Shown here in pieces: positions 16,005 to 24,191 of a stretch of DNA of 64,000 nucleotides. Origin of the DNA: Fimbriimonadaceae bacterium. Lineage in GTDB: Bacteria > Armatimonadota > Fimbriimonadia > Fimbriimonadales > Fimbriimonadaceae. The stretch is from NCBI GenBank assembly GCA_019187105.1, contig JABAQM010000001.1:1674001-1738000 (forward strand). The letters run 5' to 3'. Both the position numbers and the translations under genes were made by a program. Numbering within the stretch: the stretch's first letter is position 1; each line of letters starts with the position of its first letter. Under the pieces are notes generated by a model. It had not been told where the DNA came from. It saw only the letters and a program-made list of their open reading frames with translations, and made no database searches.

Positions 16005-17269
16005 GCTTCGACCCCGCCGCGCGCAGTTGGATTCCCGTCGACCCCTCAAACGATTTTCCAATTCAGAATCTTCCCTTTGGGGAGATCGAGCGGCGCGATG
16101 AGGAGGGCATGCTGTCGCCGGCCACCCGCATCGGTGATCACGTCGTCGACATCGGCGTGTTGATCGAAGCCGGAATCATCGAGTCCACCATGGGGGAGTC
16201 CGGGCTCGATCTCCTGCTGGCCGATGTGGGAATCGCTGGGTTGAAGCAGATCCGCCAACAGCTGTTCGATTTGCTGCGGGAAGACGCATCGCTCCTGCGC
16301 GACAATGCCGACCTGCGCACGCGAGCGGTCCTGCCGGTCGACCAAGTTCATATCGAGATGCCGCTGCCCGTCCCGAACTTCGTGGACTTCTATTCCGGCA
16401 TTCACCACGCCAGTAATGTCGGCCGCATGTTCCGCCCCGACCAGCCACCCCTCCTGCCCAATTACCGGCACATCCCCATCGGCTACAACGGACGCGCCTC
16501 GAGCGTGGTCGTATCCGGCACGAATATTCACCGGCCTTGGGGACAAAACAAGCCCGCGAACGCCGAGTCCCCCGTTTTCGAGCCCAGCCGAGAGCTCGAT
16601 TTCGAACTCGAAATGGGGTTCTTCGTTGGAGAAGACACCATGCTGGGCGAGCCGGTTGCGATCGCCCGGGCAGAGGACCATATGGTCGGGCTGGTGATGG
16701 TGAACGACTGGTCAGCACGGGACATCCAGCGCTGGGAGTATCAGCCCTTGGGTCCGTTTCTGGCCAAGAGTTTCGGCACTTCGATCAGCCCCTGGATCGT
16801 GACGTTCGATGCGCTCGATCCCTGGCGCATTCAAGGGCCGGAGCAAGACCCGCCGCCCACCTCGTATCTCCACCGACCTCGCCCCTGCCACTTTGACATC
16901 GAATTGGAGGTCTCCATCCAAACCGCCCGAGCGACGAGGCCCCAGGTTGTCTGCCGGTCAAACACCAAACACCTCTATTGGGACTTTGCCCAGCAATTGG
17001 CCCACCAGACCGTTAACGGAACGAACTTGTCGGTTGGAGACCTGTATGCGAGCGGGACCATCAGCGGACCCGATGAAGGCTCGTTTGGCAGCCTTCTCGA
17101 AGCCACGTGGCGGGGAACGAAGCCGATCAGGATTGAGGAAACCGGCGAGGAGCGAACCTTCCTCGAGGACGGCGACACCGTCGTCTTCAGGGCGTGGTGC
17201 GAGGGAGACGGTTACCGTATCGGCTTTGGCGAATGTCGGGGGACCGTCTTGCCGGCGGTTAGGCAATGA
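16001..17269 (+). CDS. Fumarylacetoacetase
   Basis: Last step of tyrosine and homogentisate breakdown, splitting fumarylacetoacetate into fumarate and acetoacetate. The 422-residue protein shows the family order: N-terminal SH3-like domain, then DFYSGIHHASNVGRMFRP, the metal-binding ELDFELEMGFF, VNDWSARDIQRWEYQPLGPF, and LYWDFAQQLAHQTVNG. I chose the ATG that overlaps the upstream stop (ATGA); the longer frame begins inside the upstream gene. Homogentisate dioxygenase and maleylacetoacetate isomerase are not in the window. Confidence 0.94.
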   Translation: MSFDPAARSWIPVDPSNDFPIQNLPFGEIERRDEEGMLSPATRIGDHVVDIGVLIEAGIIESTMGESGLDLLLADVGIAGLKQIRQQLFDLLREDASLLRDNADLRTRAVLPVDQVHIEMPLPVPNFVDFYSGIHHASNVGRMFRPDQPPLLPNYRHIPIGYNGRASSVVVSGTNIHRPWGQNKPANAESPVFEPSRELDFELEMGFFVGEDTMLGEPVAIARAEDHMVGLVMVNDWSARDIQRWEYQPLGPFLAKSFGTSISPWIVTFDALDPWRIQGPEQDPPPTSYLHRPRPCHFDIELEVSIQTARATRPQVVCRSNTKHLYWDFAQQLAHQTVNGTNLSVGDLYASGTISGPDEGSFGSLLEATWRGTKPIRIEETGEERTFLEDGDTVVFRAWCEGDGYRIGFGECRGTVLPAVRQ

Positions 17270-17808
17270 GCCTGTGCCGACTGAGTGACTCGATTCTCCT
17301 CGTGATCGACCTCCAGCCGACGTTCCTCGCCCCGATCCCAGACGCCGACAAGATTCTCGCGCGGGCGCGCTTTCTCATCCAATGCGCAAACCTGCTGGGC
17401 GTGCCCGTCGTCGCCACCGAGCAGGTTCCTGATCGAATGGGAGGCTCCGAGTCTTCCATCTTGGAGGCCGTCGGACCTAACGCGACGATCGTCGCCAAGA
17501 CCGAGTTTGGAGCATGCGGACTTCTGAATCTCCAGGGAAAGACGCAGGCAATCCTCGTAGGCATCGAGACCCATATCTGCGTAAACCAGACGGCCCAGCA
17601 GCTCGCCTCAAACGGAATTGAAGTCTTTGTCGCCGACGATGCTGTTGGTTGCCGCTCCGCCATGGTCCACGAATCCGCTCTCAGGCGGCTCCGACATGCC
17701 GGCGTCGAGGTCACTCACACCGAGTCCGTTGCCTATGAGTGGATGCGAGACGCCAAGCATCCCCAGTTTCGCCAGGTTCTCGAACTCGTCAAGGCGTATC
17801 CGCTGTGA
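17266..17808 (+). CDS. Isochorismatase-like cysteine hydrolase
   Basis: A 180-residue hydrolase with the family catalytic set Asp15 (LVIDLQ), Lys78 (VAKTEFGAC) and Cys105 (GIETHICVNQT), plus the TEQVPDRMG loop. The pattern is closest to the ISOC/YcaC-like branch rather than true nicotinamidases. Substrate unknown. It overlaps both neighbours by four bases (ATGA and GTGA), so four genes from 15120 to 19100 form one tightly coupled operon. Confidence 0.9.
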   Translation: MSLCRLSDSILLVIDLQPTFLAPIPDADKILARARFLIQCANLLGVPVVATEQVPDRMGGSESSILEAVGPNATIVAKTEFGACGLLNLQGKTQAILVGIETHICVNQTAQQLASNGIEVFVADDAVGCRSAMVHESALRRLRHAGVEVTHTESVAYEWMRDAKHPQFRQVLELVKAYPL

Positions 17809-19100
17809 ACCTGCTCGACATCATCGCCGTTACTCGTGATAGGCACGCCCTTAGCCAGGAGCAGATCGAGCGGGTCGTTCGCGGCGCGGCCACTGGAGAG
17901 GCGTCGGACTATCAGCTGGCCGCCTGGCTGATGGCGGTGGTGCTCAATGGGCTGACCGACCCCGAAACTGCAACCCTGACGATGGCGATGGCGCGCTCAG
18001 GAGACCGGATCGATTTGACTGGACTTCCTCGGCCGTGGCTTGACAAACACAGCACCGGAGGAGTCGGGGACAAGGCCACGATCGTCGTTCTCCCCATACT
18101 TGCCGCCTGCGGCCTAACGGCCGTTAAACTGAGCGGCCGTGGGCTGGGCATCACCGGCGGAACCATCGACAAGCTCGAATCGGTGCCGGGATTCCGTATC
18201 GACTTGTCGCCCGAAGAGATGATCGAGCAGGCTCGGACGATCGGGATCGCGCTAAGTGGCCAGAGCCCCCGGCTCGCACCGGCCGACAAGGTCCTCTATG
18301 CGCTTCGAGACGCGACGGGAACGGTTCGGTCGCTTCCGCTTATCGTCAGCAGCATCCTCTGCAAGAAGATCGCCGGCGGCGCCGAACGGGTGGTCTTCGA
18401 TGTCAAGTGCGGCTCTGGCGCGTTCATGAAGAACCTCGACGAGGCACGGAAGCTGGCCGATGCCCTCAGAAGCGTCGGGGAGGCTGCAGGACTGAAGGTT
18501 CGATGGCTCATCACCGACATGGACCAGCCTCTCGGCCGATGCTGTGGCAATGCGATCGAGGTTGAAGAAGCCATCGCCGTCCTTGCCGGTCGAACGGGAG
18601 GACGGCTGAGAACCCTATGCGAAGCGCTGGCCGGGACCGAACTAGAGCTTGCCGGCAAAGCGCCTGACGGCCAGGGGGCCCGCCTCGCCGCCGAGGTGAT
18701 CGACAACGGTACTGCGCTCCTGAAAGCCGAGGCATGGTTCGCCGCCCAGGGCGCCAGCGTATCGATTGCCCGGGCCGACTTTACGCTCGAGCGGGCACCA
18801 TTCCAAGCCAGCGTATTGGCCGGCTCACCGGGCTGGGTTCATCGCGTCGATGCCGGGGTGATTGGCCAGACCGTGGTGGACCTCGGCGGTGGAAGGAAGT
18901 CCAAATCTGACGCCGTCGATCCTCGCGTCGGTGTAGAAGTGCTCGTCGAAGTTGGCGACCAAGTTATCGCCGGTCAGCCTCTCCTCATCCTCCATGGCGC
19001 CAGCGAAGATGGCATCCAAGCCGTCTTGCCGAGTGCACAGGCAGCGGTCACCATTGCCCCTCAAGCCATTCCACCCCGACCCGTGGTCCTGCTGGACTAG
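17805..19100 (+). CDS. Pyrimidine-nucleoside (thymidine) phosphorylase
   Basis: Phosphorolysis of thymidine or uridine to base and (deoxy)ribose 1-phosphate. The signature KHSTGGVGDK and LSGRGLGITGGTIDKLE are both clear, and the C-terminal beta domain is present (431 residues, normal length). The GTG start overlaps the upstream stop; the longer open frame lies inside the hydrolase gene. DeoA and Pdp cannot be separated by eye. Its stop shares the CTAG overlap with the convergent gene. Confidence 0.94.
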   Translation: MNLLDIIAVTRDRHALSQEQIERVVRGAATGEASDYQLAAWLMAVVLNGLTDPETATLTMAMARSGDRIDLTGLPRPWLDKHSTGGVGDKATIVVLPILAACGLTAVKLSGRGLGITGGTIDKLESVPGFRIDLSPEEMIEQARTIGIALSGQSPRLAPADKVLYALRDATGTVRSLPLIVSSILCKKIAGGAERVVFDVKCGSGAFMKNLDEARKLADALRSVGEAAGLKVRWLITDMDQPLGRCCGNAIEVEEAIAVLAGRTGGRLRTLCEALAGTELELAGKAPDGQGARLAAEVIDNGTALLKAEAWFAAQGASVSIARADFTLERAPFQASVLAGSPGWVHRVDAGVIGQTVVDLGGGRKSKSDAVDPRVGVEVLVEVGDQVIAGQPLLILHGASEDGIQAVLPSAQAAVTIAPQAIPPRPVVLLD

Positions 19101-20908
19101 AATCCAACCTCGCGTCCGAAATCGAATACGGTAACCGGTGGCTCCTTGAATCCACTCCGGTCGAGCGACTGTCTCGTTCGGTGCACCTGCTGCAGCAACC
19201 CCGGTATCGCATGAGGGGGCCGGGCCGGGACCTTGAAGGCCCGCTCCAAAATGTCCCAGACTTCGTCAATTCGATGCGAGAGGTCGAAAATCATCACCCC
19301 CTGAGAGGAGCCTACGGCCGCCTGGAGAGCCCGCTCCAATCCGTCGCGATCGCCGAAGAAATCGGCGAGCATGATACTGGCATAGGTCCAGCATTCATCC
19401 CGAACCGCCCGATTGGCGAGGTATGCGCCCGCTTCGACGGTTCTACCGTCCGGCAGCGCCGCTTCCATGGCATCAACGATCGTCGGCACGCGGTAATAGG
19501 TTCCCGTAAAGAGGACATCGAGTAAGGGAGCAAAGCCCGTCTTTCGATAAGCGTGGGTGAGATAGGGAAAGCCTCCGTCAAACTTGGTGGAAGCCCAGTT
19601 GGAGCCGAATCGCTCGTAATCGCCGTAGGCCGAACCCGCATAGACACCGAGCATCGCTGAGGGACGATGCGTCCTGAGTGCCGCACGAGCCTCAGCTAGG
19701 AAGTTTCGAACAGTCAGAGCCCTGAACGCCGACCAAGAATCGTAAAAGCGGCCAGGACGGATTCCCTTACCCAGATTCGGCGCGAACGTTACGGTAAAGA
19801 TATCATCTGGCCACCGAACGGTCTCGCCCACGAATGTTTCGAATTCTGCCTTCGCCTTCTGCGAAAAGTCAGCGTGCTTGTTGCCGTAGCGCAGCCGGTC
19901 GTCGAACAGCAGGGCGTCGATGTCATATCGCTCCGCAATCTCCTTCACGAAGGCCAGCATATGGTCGGCGTTGCGCCGGTCGTGAGGATTCATCATCAGC
20001 GGAATCTGGTTCGGTAGGTCCGCCGACCGCAGGAACCGGGGAGTGGACCCGAGCCGGATTCTCCCACCGAGGGCAAAGCGCTTCAAGAAGGCGCCTGCAT
20101 TGCCGATGCCGGCATACACTGACGCCCGCGCTGGCAGATTGATAGGTTCCTGATCGGGGTGGACGATGCCGGTGATCTTGCCCTGGGGGTCGACGACCAG
20201 GCCGTAAAAGTCGCTTGGCCGCTCGGTAAGGCGCTTCGCATCGGAGAAGACCCGGATTCGATCCCCGTCCGCCAACGGCGCGTTCAGCGTGGGGTGGACG
20301 CGGAACTTTTCGTCCAGCGACATCGGGGCGTAGAGGAAGGGCTCCGCATCGTAAAAGACGGTCTGCTGATCGGTCTTGGCGTACCCTGGTCCGTCCGGCC
20401 TGAACTCGTTCGGCTTGTCCGTTTCCAGGGCGGTTCGATGACCTTCGCTGAATGCATTGAGGCTCACCATGAAGCTGAGTCCCTGCTTCCTTGCCGCGAC
20501 GAGCATGGCTGGGATGGGATCCATGCCCTTCGGAAATCGACGTCCTCGCCAATACGTCAGCTGCTCAGCCAGTGCGGACGGATACATGGTCTTGCCCACG
20601 ATCGGCTTGACATCGAAGACGACGGTGTTGAATCCCACGCGCGCCAGCTTGGCAAACAACGCCTCAATCTTCTCGTTCGAATCGACGCGCTCCATGTTTG
20701 CCGTGCCGTCGATCCAGATCGTCCGCCCTTGGAGCCCGCGAGACCGGGCGAGCGTCTGGGCGACGCCGATCGAATGGCTTGGAACATCGAGGACGACCGA
20801 CTGAAGAAACGGCAACGGCGCCTGAACCTGGAACCGGTTGATCGGCGGACGGATGGAGAGGGCATCCTGGGCGAGCAGCAGGGAAGCGATGACGGAGCCG
20901 AGCGGCAT
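19097..20908 (-). CDS. Family 10-like glycoside hydrolase (GHL10/DUF187-type TIM barrel), exported
   Basis: A 603-residue protein with a short hydrophobic N-terminus consistent with a signal peptide. The segment TIWIDGTANMERVDSNEKI and FNTVVFDVKPIVGKTMYPS match the start of GHL10 barrels, found in poorly characterised surface or cell-wall glycoside-active proteins. DALLFDDRLRYGN and GVYAGSAYGDYERFG fit later barrel strands. A substrate cannot be named. It is a single-gene unit, divergent from the DUF1800 operon. Confidence 0.78.
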   Translation of the reverse strand: MPLGSVIASLLLAQDALSIRPPINRFQVQAPLPFLQSVVLDVPSHSIGVAQTLARSRGLQGRTIWIDGTANMERVDSNEKIEALFAKLARVGFNTVVFDVKPIVGKTMYPSALAEQLTYWRGRRFPKGMDPIPAMLVAARKQGLSFMVSLNAFSEGHRTALETDKPNEFRPDGPGYAKTDQQTVFYDAEPFLYAPMSLDEKFRVHPTLNAPLADGDRIRVFSDAKRLTERPSDFYGLVVDPQGKITGIVHPDQEPINLPARASVYAGIGNAGAFLKRFALGGRIRLGSTPRFLRSADLPNQIPLMMNPHDRRNADHMLAFVKEIAERYDIDALLFDDRLRYGNKHADFSQKAKAEFETFVGETVRWPDDIFTVTFAPNLGKGIRPGRFYDSWSAFRALTVRNFLAEARAALRTHRPSAMLGVYAGSAYGDYERFGSNWASTKFDGGFPYLTHAYRKTGFAPLLDVLFTGTYYRVPTIVDAMEAALPDGRTVEAGAYLANRAVRDECWTYASIMLADFFGDRDGLERALQAAVGSSQGVMIFDLSHRIDEVWDILERAFKVPARPPHAIPGLLQQVHRTRQSLDRSGFKEPPVTVFDFGREVGF

Positions 20909-21025
20909 CGCAACGGTTTACCCGGCGGTAGGACTTTCGGCCCAGTTTCACCTCCCACCGCTGCAACGCTGAAACCGGACGACCTGTATGGCAACTACAG
21001 CGGCGATGCCGCTAGGAGGACACCG

Positions 21026-21541
21026 ATGTTCATGCTCGGAGATTCTTTGACCTTGCTGTCGATCGTGGCGGCAGCCTGTCTTTCCGCCTGGTCCCTGATG
21101 GTGGGATGCGCGATCCTCTTCGGTCGAAAGGCTGCCCACGCCAAAGTCACGCTCGAACAGAAGCCGTGGCGGGCGTTTGCCTACGGAGTGGTTTGCATGT
21201 TCACCGTCGGGTTGGTGGCGATCGTTATGCTGTCGATTCCAAACCCGGCAATGAAAGTTCTGGGGATGAGTTTGATGTTCCTGATCCTGTTTGTTGCCGC
21301 CCTCGGAGCATCGGGGATGGCGCTCCTCGTCGGCAATCGGATTCAACCGCTGGATCCTGACGTCGCACCCTTCAGGGCGCTTTCCCGGGGCTCCGCTCTC
21401 GTGGTGGCTGCTGCGGTCATGCCAGGTTTTGGATGGTTCTTCATGCTTCCGGTGATTCTTGTGATGGGCTTAGGTCTCGGCGTTGACGCCTTGGTTCATC
21501 GACAGGTTCGACCCCCCGTGGCAGCTCAGACCGCGCCATGA
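21026..21541 (+). CDS. Multi-pass membrane protein of unknown function
   Basis: A 171-residue protein with about four hydrophobic segments. The ATG at 21026 has a strong AGGAGGA site five bases upstream, which decides the start; the longer open frame runs antisense through the GHL10 gene. A small hairpin (AGCGGC/GCCGCT, 20999-21013) sits directly before the ribosome binding site. It overlaps the DUF1800 gene by ATGA, so it may help membrane handling of the two exported proteins behind it; that is inference. Confidence 0.8.
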   Translation: MFMLGDSLTLLSIVAAACLSAWSLMVGCAILFGRKAAHAKVTLEQKPWRAFAYGVVCMFTVGLVAIVMLSIPNPAMKVLGMSLMFLILFVAALGASGMALLVGNRIQPLDPDVAPFRALSRGSALVVAAAVMPGFGWFFMLPVILVMGLGLGVDALVHRQVRPPVAAQTAP

Positions 21542-22947
21542 GACCGACCCGGCGGGATCTGCTGATTGCAGGCGCCGCTGCGGGCTTGGCACTGGCCGGA
21601 TGCAAGGACCTTCGCCAAGCTACGGGACATAACCTTCCCGAGCGGATGGAGCCGCCAGAGGATCCGCAATCTCCTGGGTTCCGGATTGCGAACCGTCTCG
21701 GGTTCGGGCCGACCCCCGGCCAGGCCGAAGCGATATCCACTAATATCGAGGGCTACATACGGGAGCAGCTCGCCGCGAGCCAGCCCGAACCACCCCACCT
21801 TCAGTTGCGGCTGCAACGTTTGGACATTCACCAGTTGGACGGGTTCGAGATGCGTGACTGGCCCGAAGACGCGGTGCTGCGCCAGCTCCAGCAGGCCCTC
21901 ATTCTCAGGGCGGTCTATTCCCCGAATCAGCTGCGGGAACGGATGGTCGACTTCTGGACCAATCATTTCAACGTCTACGGCCGCAAAGGTTGGTCTGCCT
22001 ATCGGAAGGCCGAGGACGAACGGAAGGTCATCCGGGCAAATGCCCTCGGCAGCTTCCCAACCATGCTTCGCGCTTCCGCCAAGTCTGCGGCGATGCTGGC
22101 CTACCTCGATAACCAGCTCAATACCCGGCGAGCGCCGAATGAAAACTATGCCCGTGAGCTTATGGAGCTGCACGCGCTAGGCATCGACGGCGGCTATACC
22201 CAGCGCGATGTCGAGGAGGTCGCCCGATGCCTTACGGGCTGGACGATCGAGCGCCGCTTCATGAGCGGCTTCCGCCCCGACCAGGGCATCACGCCATTCG
22301 GAAGGCTCAGATTCGTCCCGGAGTGGCACGACGACGGCGAGAAGCGCGTTCTTGGCCGACGCATTCCTGCTGGCGGCGGGCAAAACGACATCGATCTCGT
22401 CCTCGATATCTTGATCGCCCACCCAAGCTGTGCCCGCTTTATCACCGGCAAGCTTTGCCGCTATTTCCTCGGTGAGGGCGCGCCCTCCGCCTATCGTCAA
22501 GCGGAGAAGGCGTTCGTCGCGTCTCGCGGCGATATTCGGGCCACCATGCAGGTCATCAGTTCGCCACACGAACTATTAGGCGGCCATCCTGTTGTCAAGC
22601 GGCCGTTCGATTTTGTGGTATCGGCTCTGCGCGCATTCGCCTTTGATACCGATGGCGGAACCGGCGTCCAGGGCCACCTCGAAAGGATGGGCCAACCGCT
22701 CTACCAATGGCCGATGCCGGATGGCTATCCTGATCAATCCAATGCTTGGACGGGATCGTTGCTGGCCCGATGGAATTTCGCGATCGCGCTCGCCCACGGC
22801 CAGGTCGACGGGTGCCGAATGCCGCAGCAATCGGTGCTTGAGCTCGATAGCAAGGCGGGGAGCCTGGTGGGTTCTCAGGTGGCCGCCCGAGACGTTTCCG
22901 AATCAATTGCCCTTGCGCTGTGCGCGCCGGAGTTCCAATGGAAGTGA
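21538..22947 (+). CDS. DUF1800 domain exported protein
   Basis: A 469-residue protein with a Tat-like N-terminus (RPTRRDLL followed by a hydrophobic stretch) and a lipobox LALAGC. The DUF1800 hallmark segments are present: NRLGFGPTPGQ, DFWTNHFNV, NYARELMELHALG and GYTQRDVEEVARCLTGW. Family function is unknown; members are exported and nearly always paired with DUF1501 proteins, as here, where the next gene overlaps by ten bases. Confidence 0.92.
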   Translation: MRPTRRDLLIAGAAAGLALAGCKDLRQATGHNLPERMEPPEDPQSPGFRIANRLGFGPTPGQAEAISTNIEGYIREQLAASQPEPPHLQLRLQRLDIHQLDGFEMRDWPEDAVLRQLQQALILRAVYSPNQLRERMVDFWTNHFNVYGRKGWSAYRKAEDERKVIRANALGSFPTMLRASAKSAAMLAYLDNQLNTRRAPNENYARELMELHALGIDGGYTQRDVEEVARCLTGWTIERRFMSGFRPDQGITPFGRLRFVPEWHDDGEKRVLGRRIPAGGGQNDIDLVLDILIAHPSCARFITGKLCRYFLGEGAPSAYRQAEKAFVASRGDIRATMQVISSPHELLGGHPVVKRPFDFVVSALRAFAFDTDGGTGVQGHLERMGQPLYQWPMPDGYPDQSNAWTGSLLARWNFAIALAHGQVDGCRMPQQSVLELDSKAGSLVGSQVAARDVSESIALALCAPEFQWK

Positions 22948-24191
22948 CGACGCAGGACTGGATGTATTGCGATGGCGCCGGCGGTCTATCGCGGCGTGCA
23001 CTCTTTCGCGGCGCCGCCGCGATGGGCTTGGGAGCGCTGTTCGGCAAGACGGCGTTGAGCCAAGTAGCCGTCAGTACATTTAAGCCGTACAGCGGCAACG
23101 TCCTTGTCGTGATCTTTCTCCGAGGCGGGGCAGACGGACTGAGTATGATCGTGCCCTACCGGGAGGACGAGTACCACCGAAACCGCCCGGCGACGCGGAT
23201 CGAGAAGCCGATCGATCTCGACGGGCAGTTCGGGCTTCATCCGTCCCTGGCGCCCTTGTTAGAGCAGTTCCGGGAGGGTCACCTGGCGTGCGTTCATGCC
23301 GTTGGCTCCGACGACCAAACACGGTCGCACTTCGAAGCCATGAACGCGATGGAGTTTGGGATGGCCGACCAGCGCGGCGGATTGAATAGCGGTTGGCTGA
23401 CGCGCTACTTGAAGTCCGCGCCGAGAGAGCCGGCTTCACCGCTCCGCGCGGTGGCGTTGGGAGGGCTTATGCCGGATTCCCTGCGTGGCGGAACCCATGC
23501 TACGGCGATTCGGACGCTCGCCGAGTACTCCCTCCAGGTTCCACCAGCCACCCATGCGGAGTGGCTGACGCGAATCGCGGAGTTGTACAGTACGGCTAAA
23601 GACGAGATGGCCGAGGCCGGGCAGGCAACTGTCGCCGTTCTCAAGCGGCTGAAGGATGTCCAGACCGATCTCGCGACCAAGAAAGGCACGGACTACCCCA
23701 ACACCGATCTTGGGCGGGGGCTGCGTGAAGTTGCCTATCTCATCCGGTCGGACTTTGGCGTCGAAGTGGCGTGCCTCGATCGCGGGGGCTGGGATACCCA
23801 CGTCGCCCAGAATAACCTGCTGCCCGGCAACCTCGAGGACGTCGCCAAGTCGATTCACTCGTTTGTTACGGACCTGGGCGAACTGATGGCGAGGGTTACC
23901 GTTGTTGTCCAAACGGAATTCGGGCGTCGTCTCCACGAGAATGCAGGTCTCGGCACTGACCACGGTCGCGGTGGCGTTATGTTCATTCTCGGCGGAGGCG
24001 TCAACGGCGGCCGAGTCGTCGCTGATTGGCCCACCCTTCAGGCAGACCGTCTCGACGAGACCGGCGACCTGCGGGTGACCACGGACTACCGAGACGTGCT
24101 CACTGAGGTCATCCAAAAGCGGCTCTCGCCCGTACCGGTCCCGGACTTATTCCCTGGCCTGAACTACAATCCGGTCAAGCTGTTCGACTAA
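22938..24191 (+). CDS. DUF1501 domain exported protein
   Basis: A 417-residue partner of the DUF1800 protein. A Tat-type signal (LSRRALFRGAAAMGLGALFG) is followed by VLVVIFLRGGADGLSMIVPY, the DUF1501 start, and GGWDTH, FGRRLHENAGLGTDHGRGG further on; this fold is related to sulfatase/alkaline phosphatase enzymes. I chose the ATG within the DUF1800 3' end rather than a GTG six codons earlier. The stop overlaps that of valS in CTAA. Confidence 0.92.
   Translation: MEVTTQDWMYCDGAGGLSRRALFRGAAAMGLGALFGKTALSQVAVSTFKPYSGNVLVVIFLRGGADGLSMIVPYREDEYHRNRPATRIEKPIDLDGQFGLHPSLAPLLEQFREGHLACVHAVGSDDQTRSHFEAMNAMEFGMADQRGGLNSGWLTRYLKSAPREPASPLRAVALGGLMPDSLRGGTHATAIRTLAEYSLQVPPATHAEWLTRIAELYSTAKDEMAEAGQATVAVLKRLKDVQTDLATKKGTDYPNTDLGRGLREVAYLIRSDFGVEVACLDRGGWDTHVAQNNLLPGNLEDVAKSIHSFVTDLGELMARVTVVVQTEFGRRLHENAGLGTDHGRGGVMFILGGGVNGGRVVADWPTLQADRLDETGDLRVTTDYRDVLTEVIQKRLSPVPVPDLFPGLNYNPVKLFD

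Noticed and set aside
20159-21025. N-terminal extension of the membrane protein gene at 21026
   Set aside because: It runs antisense through the GHL10-like gene, and a strong AGGAGGA site fixes the start at 21026.
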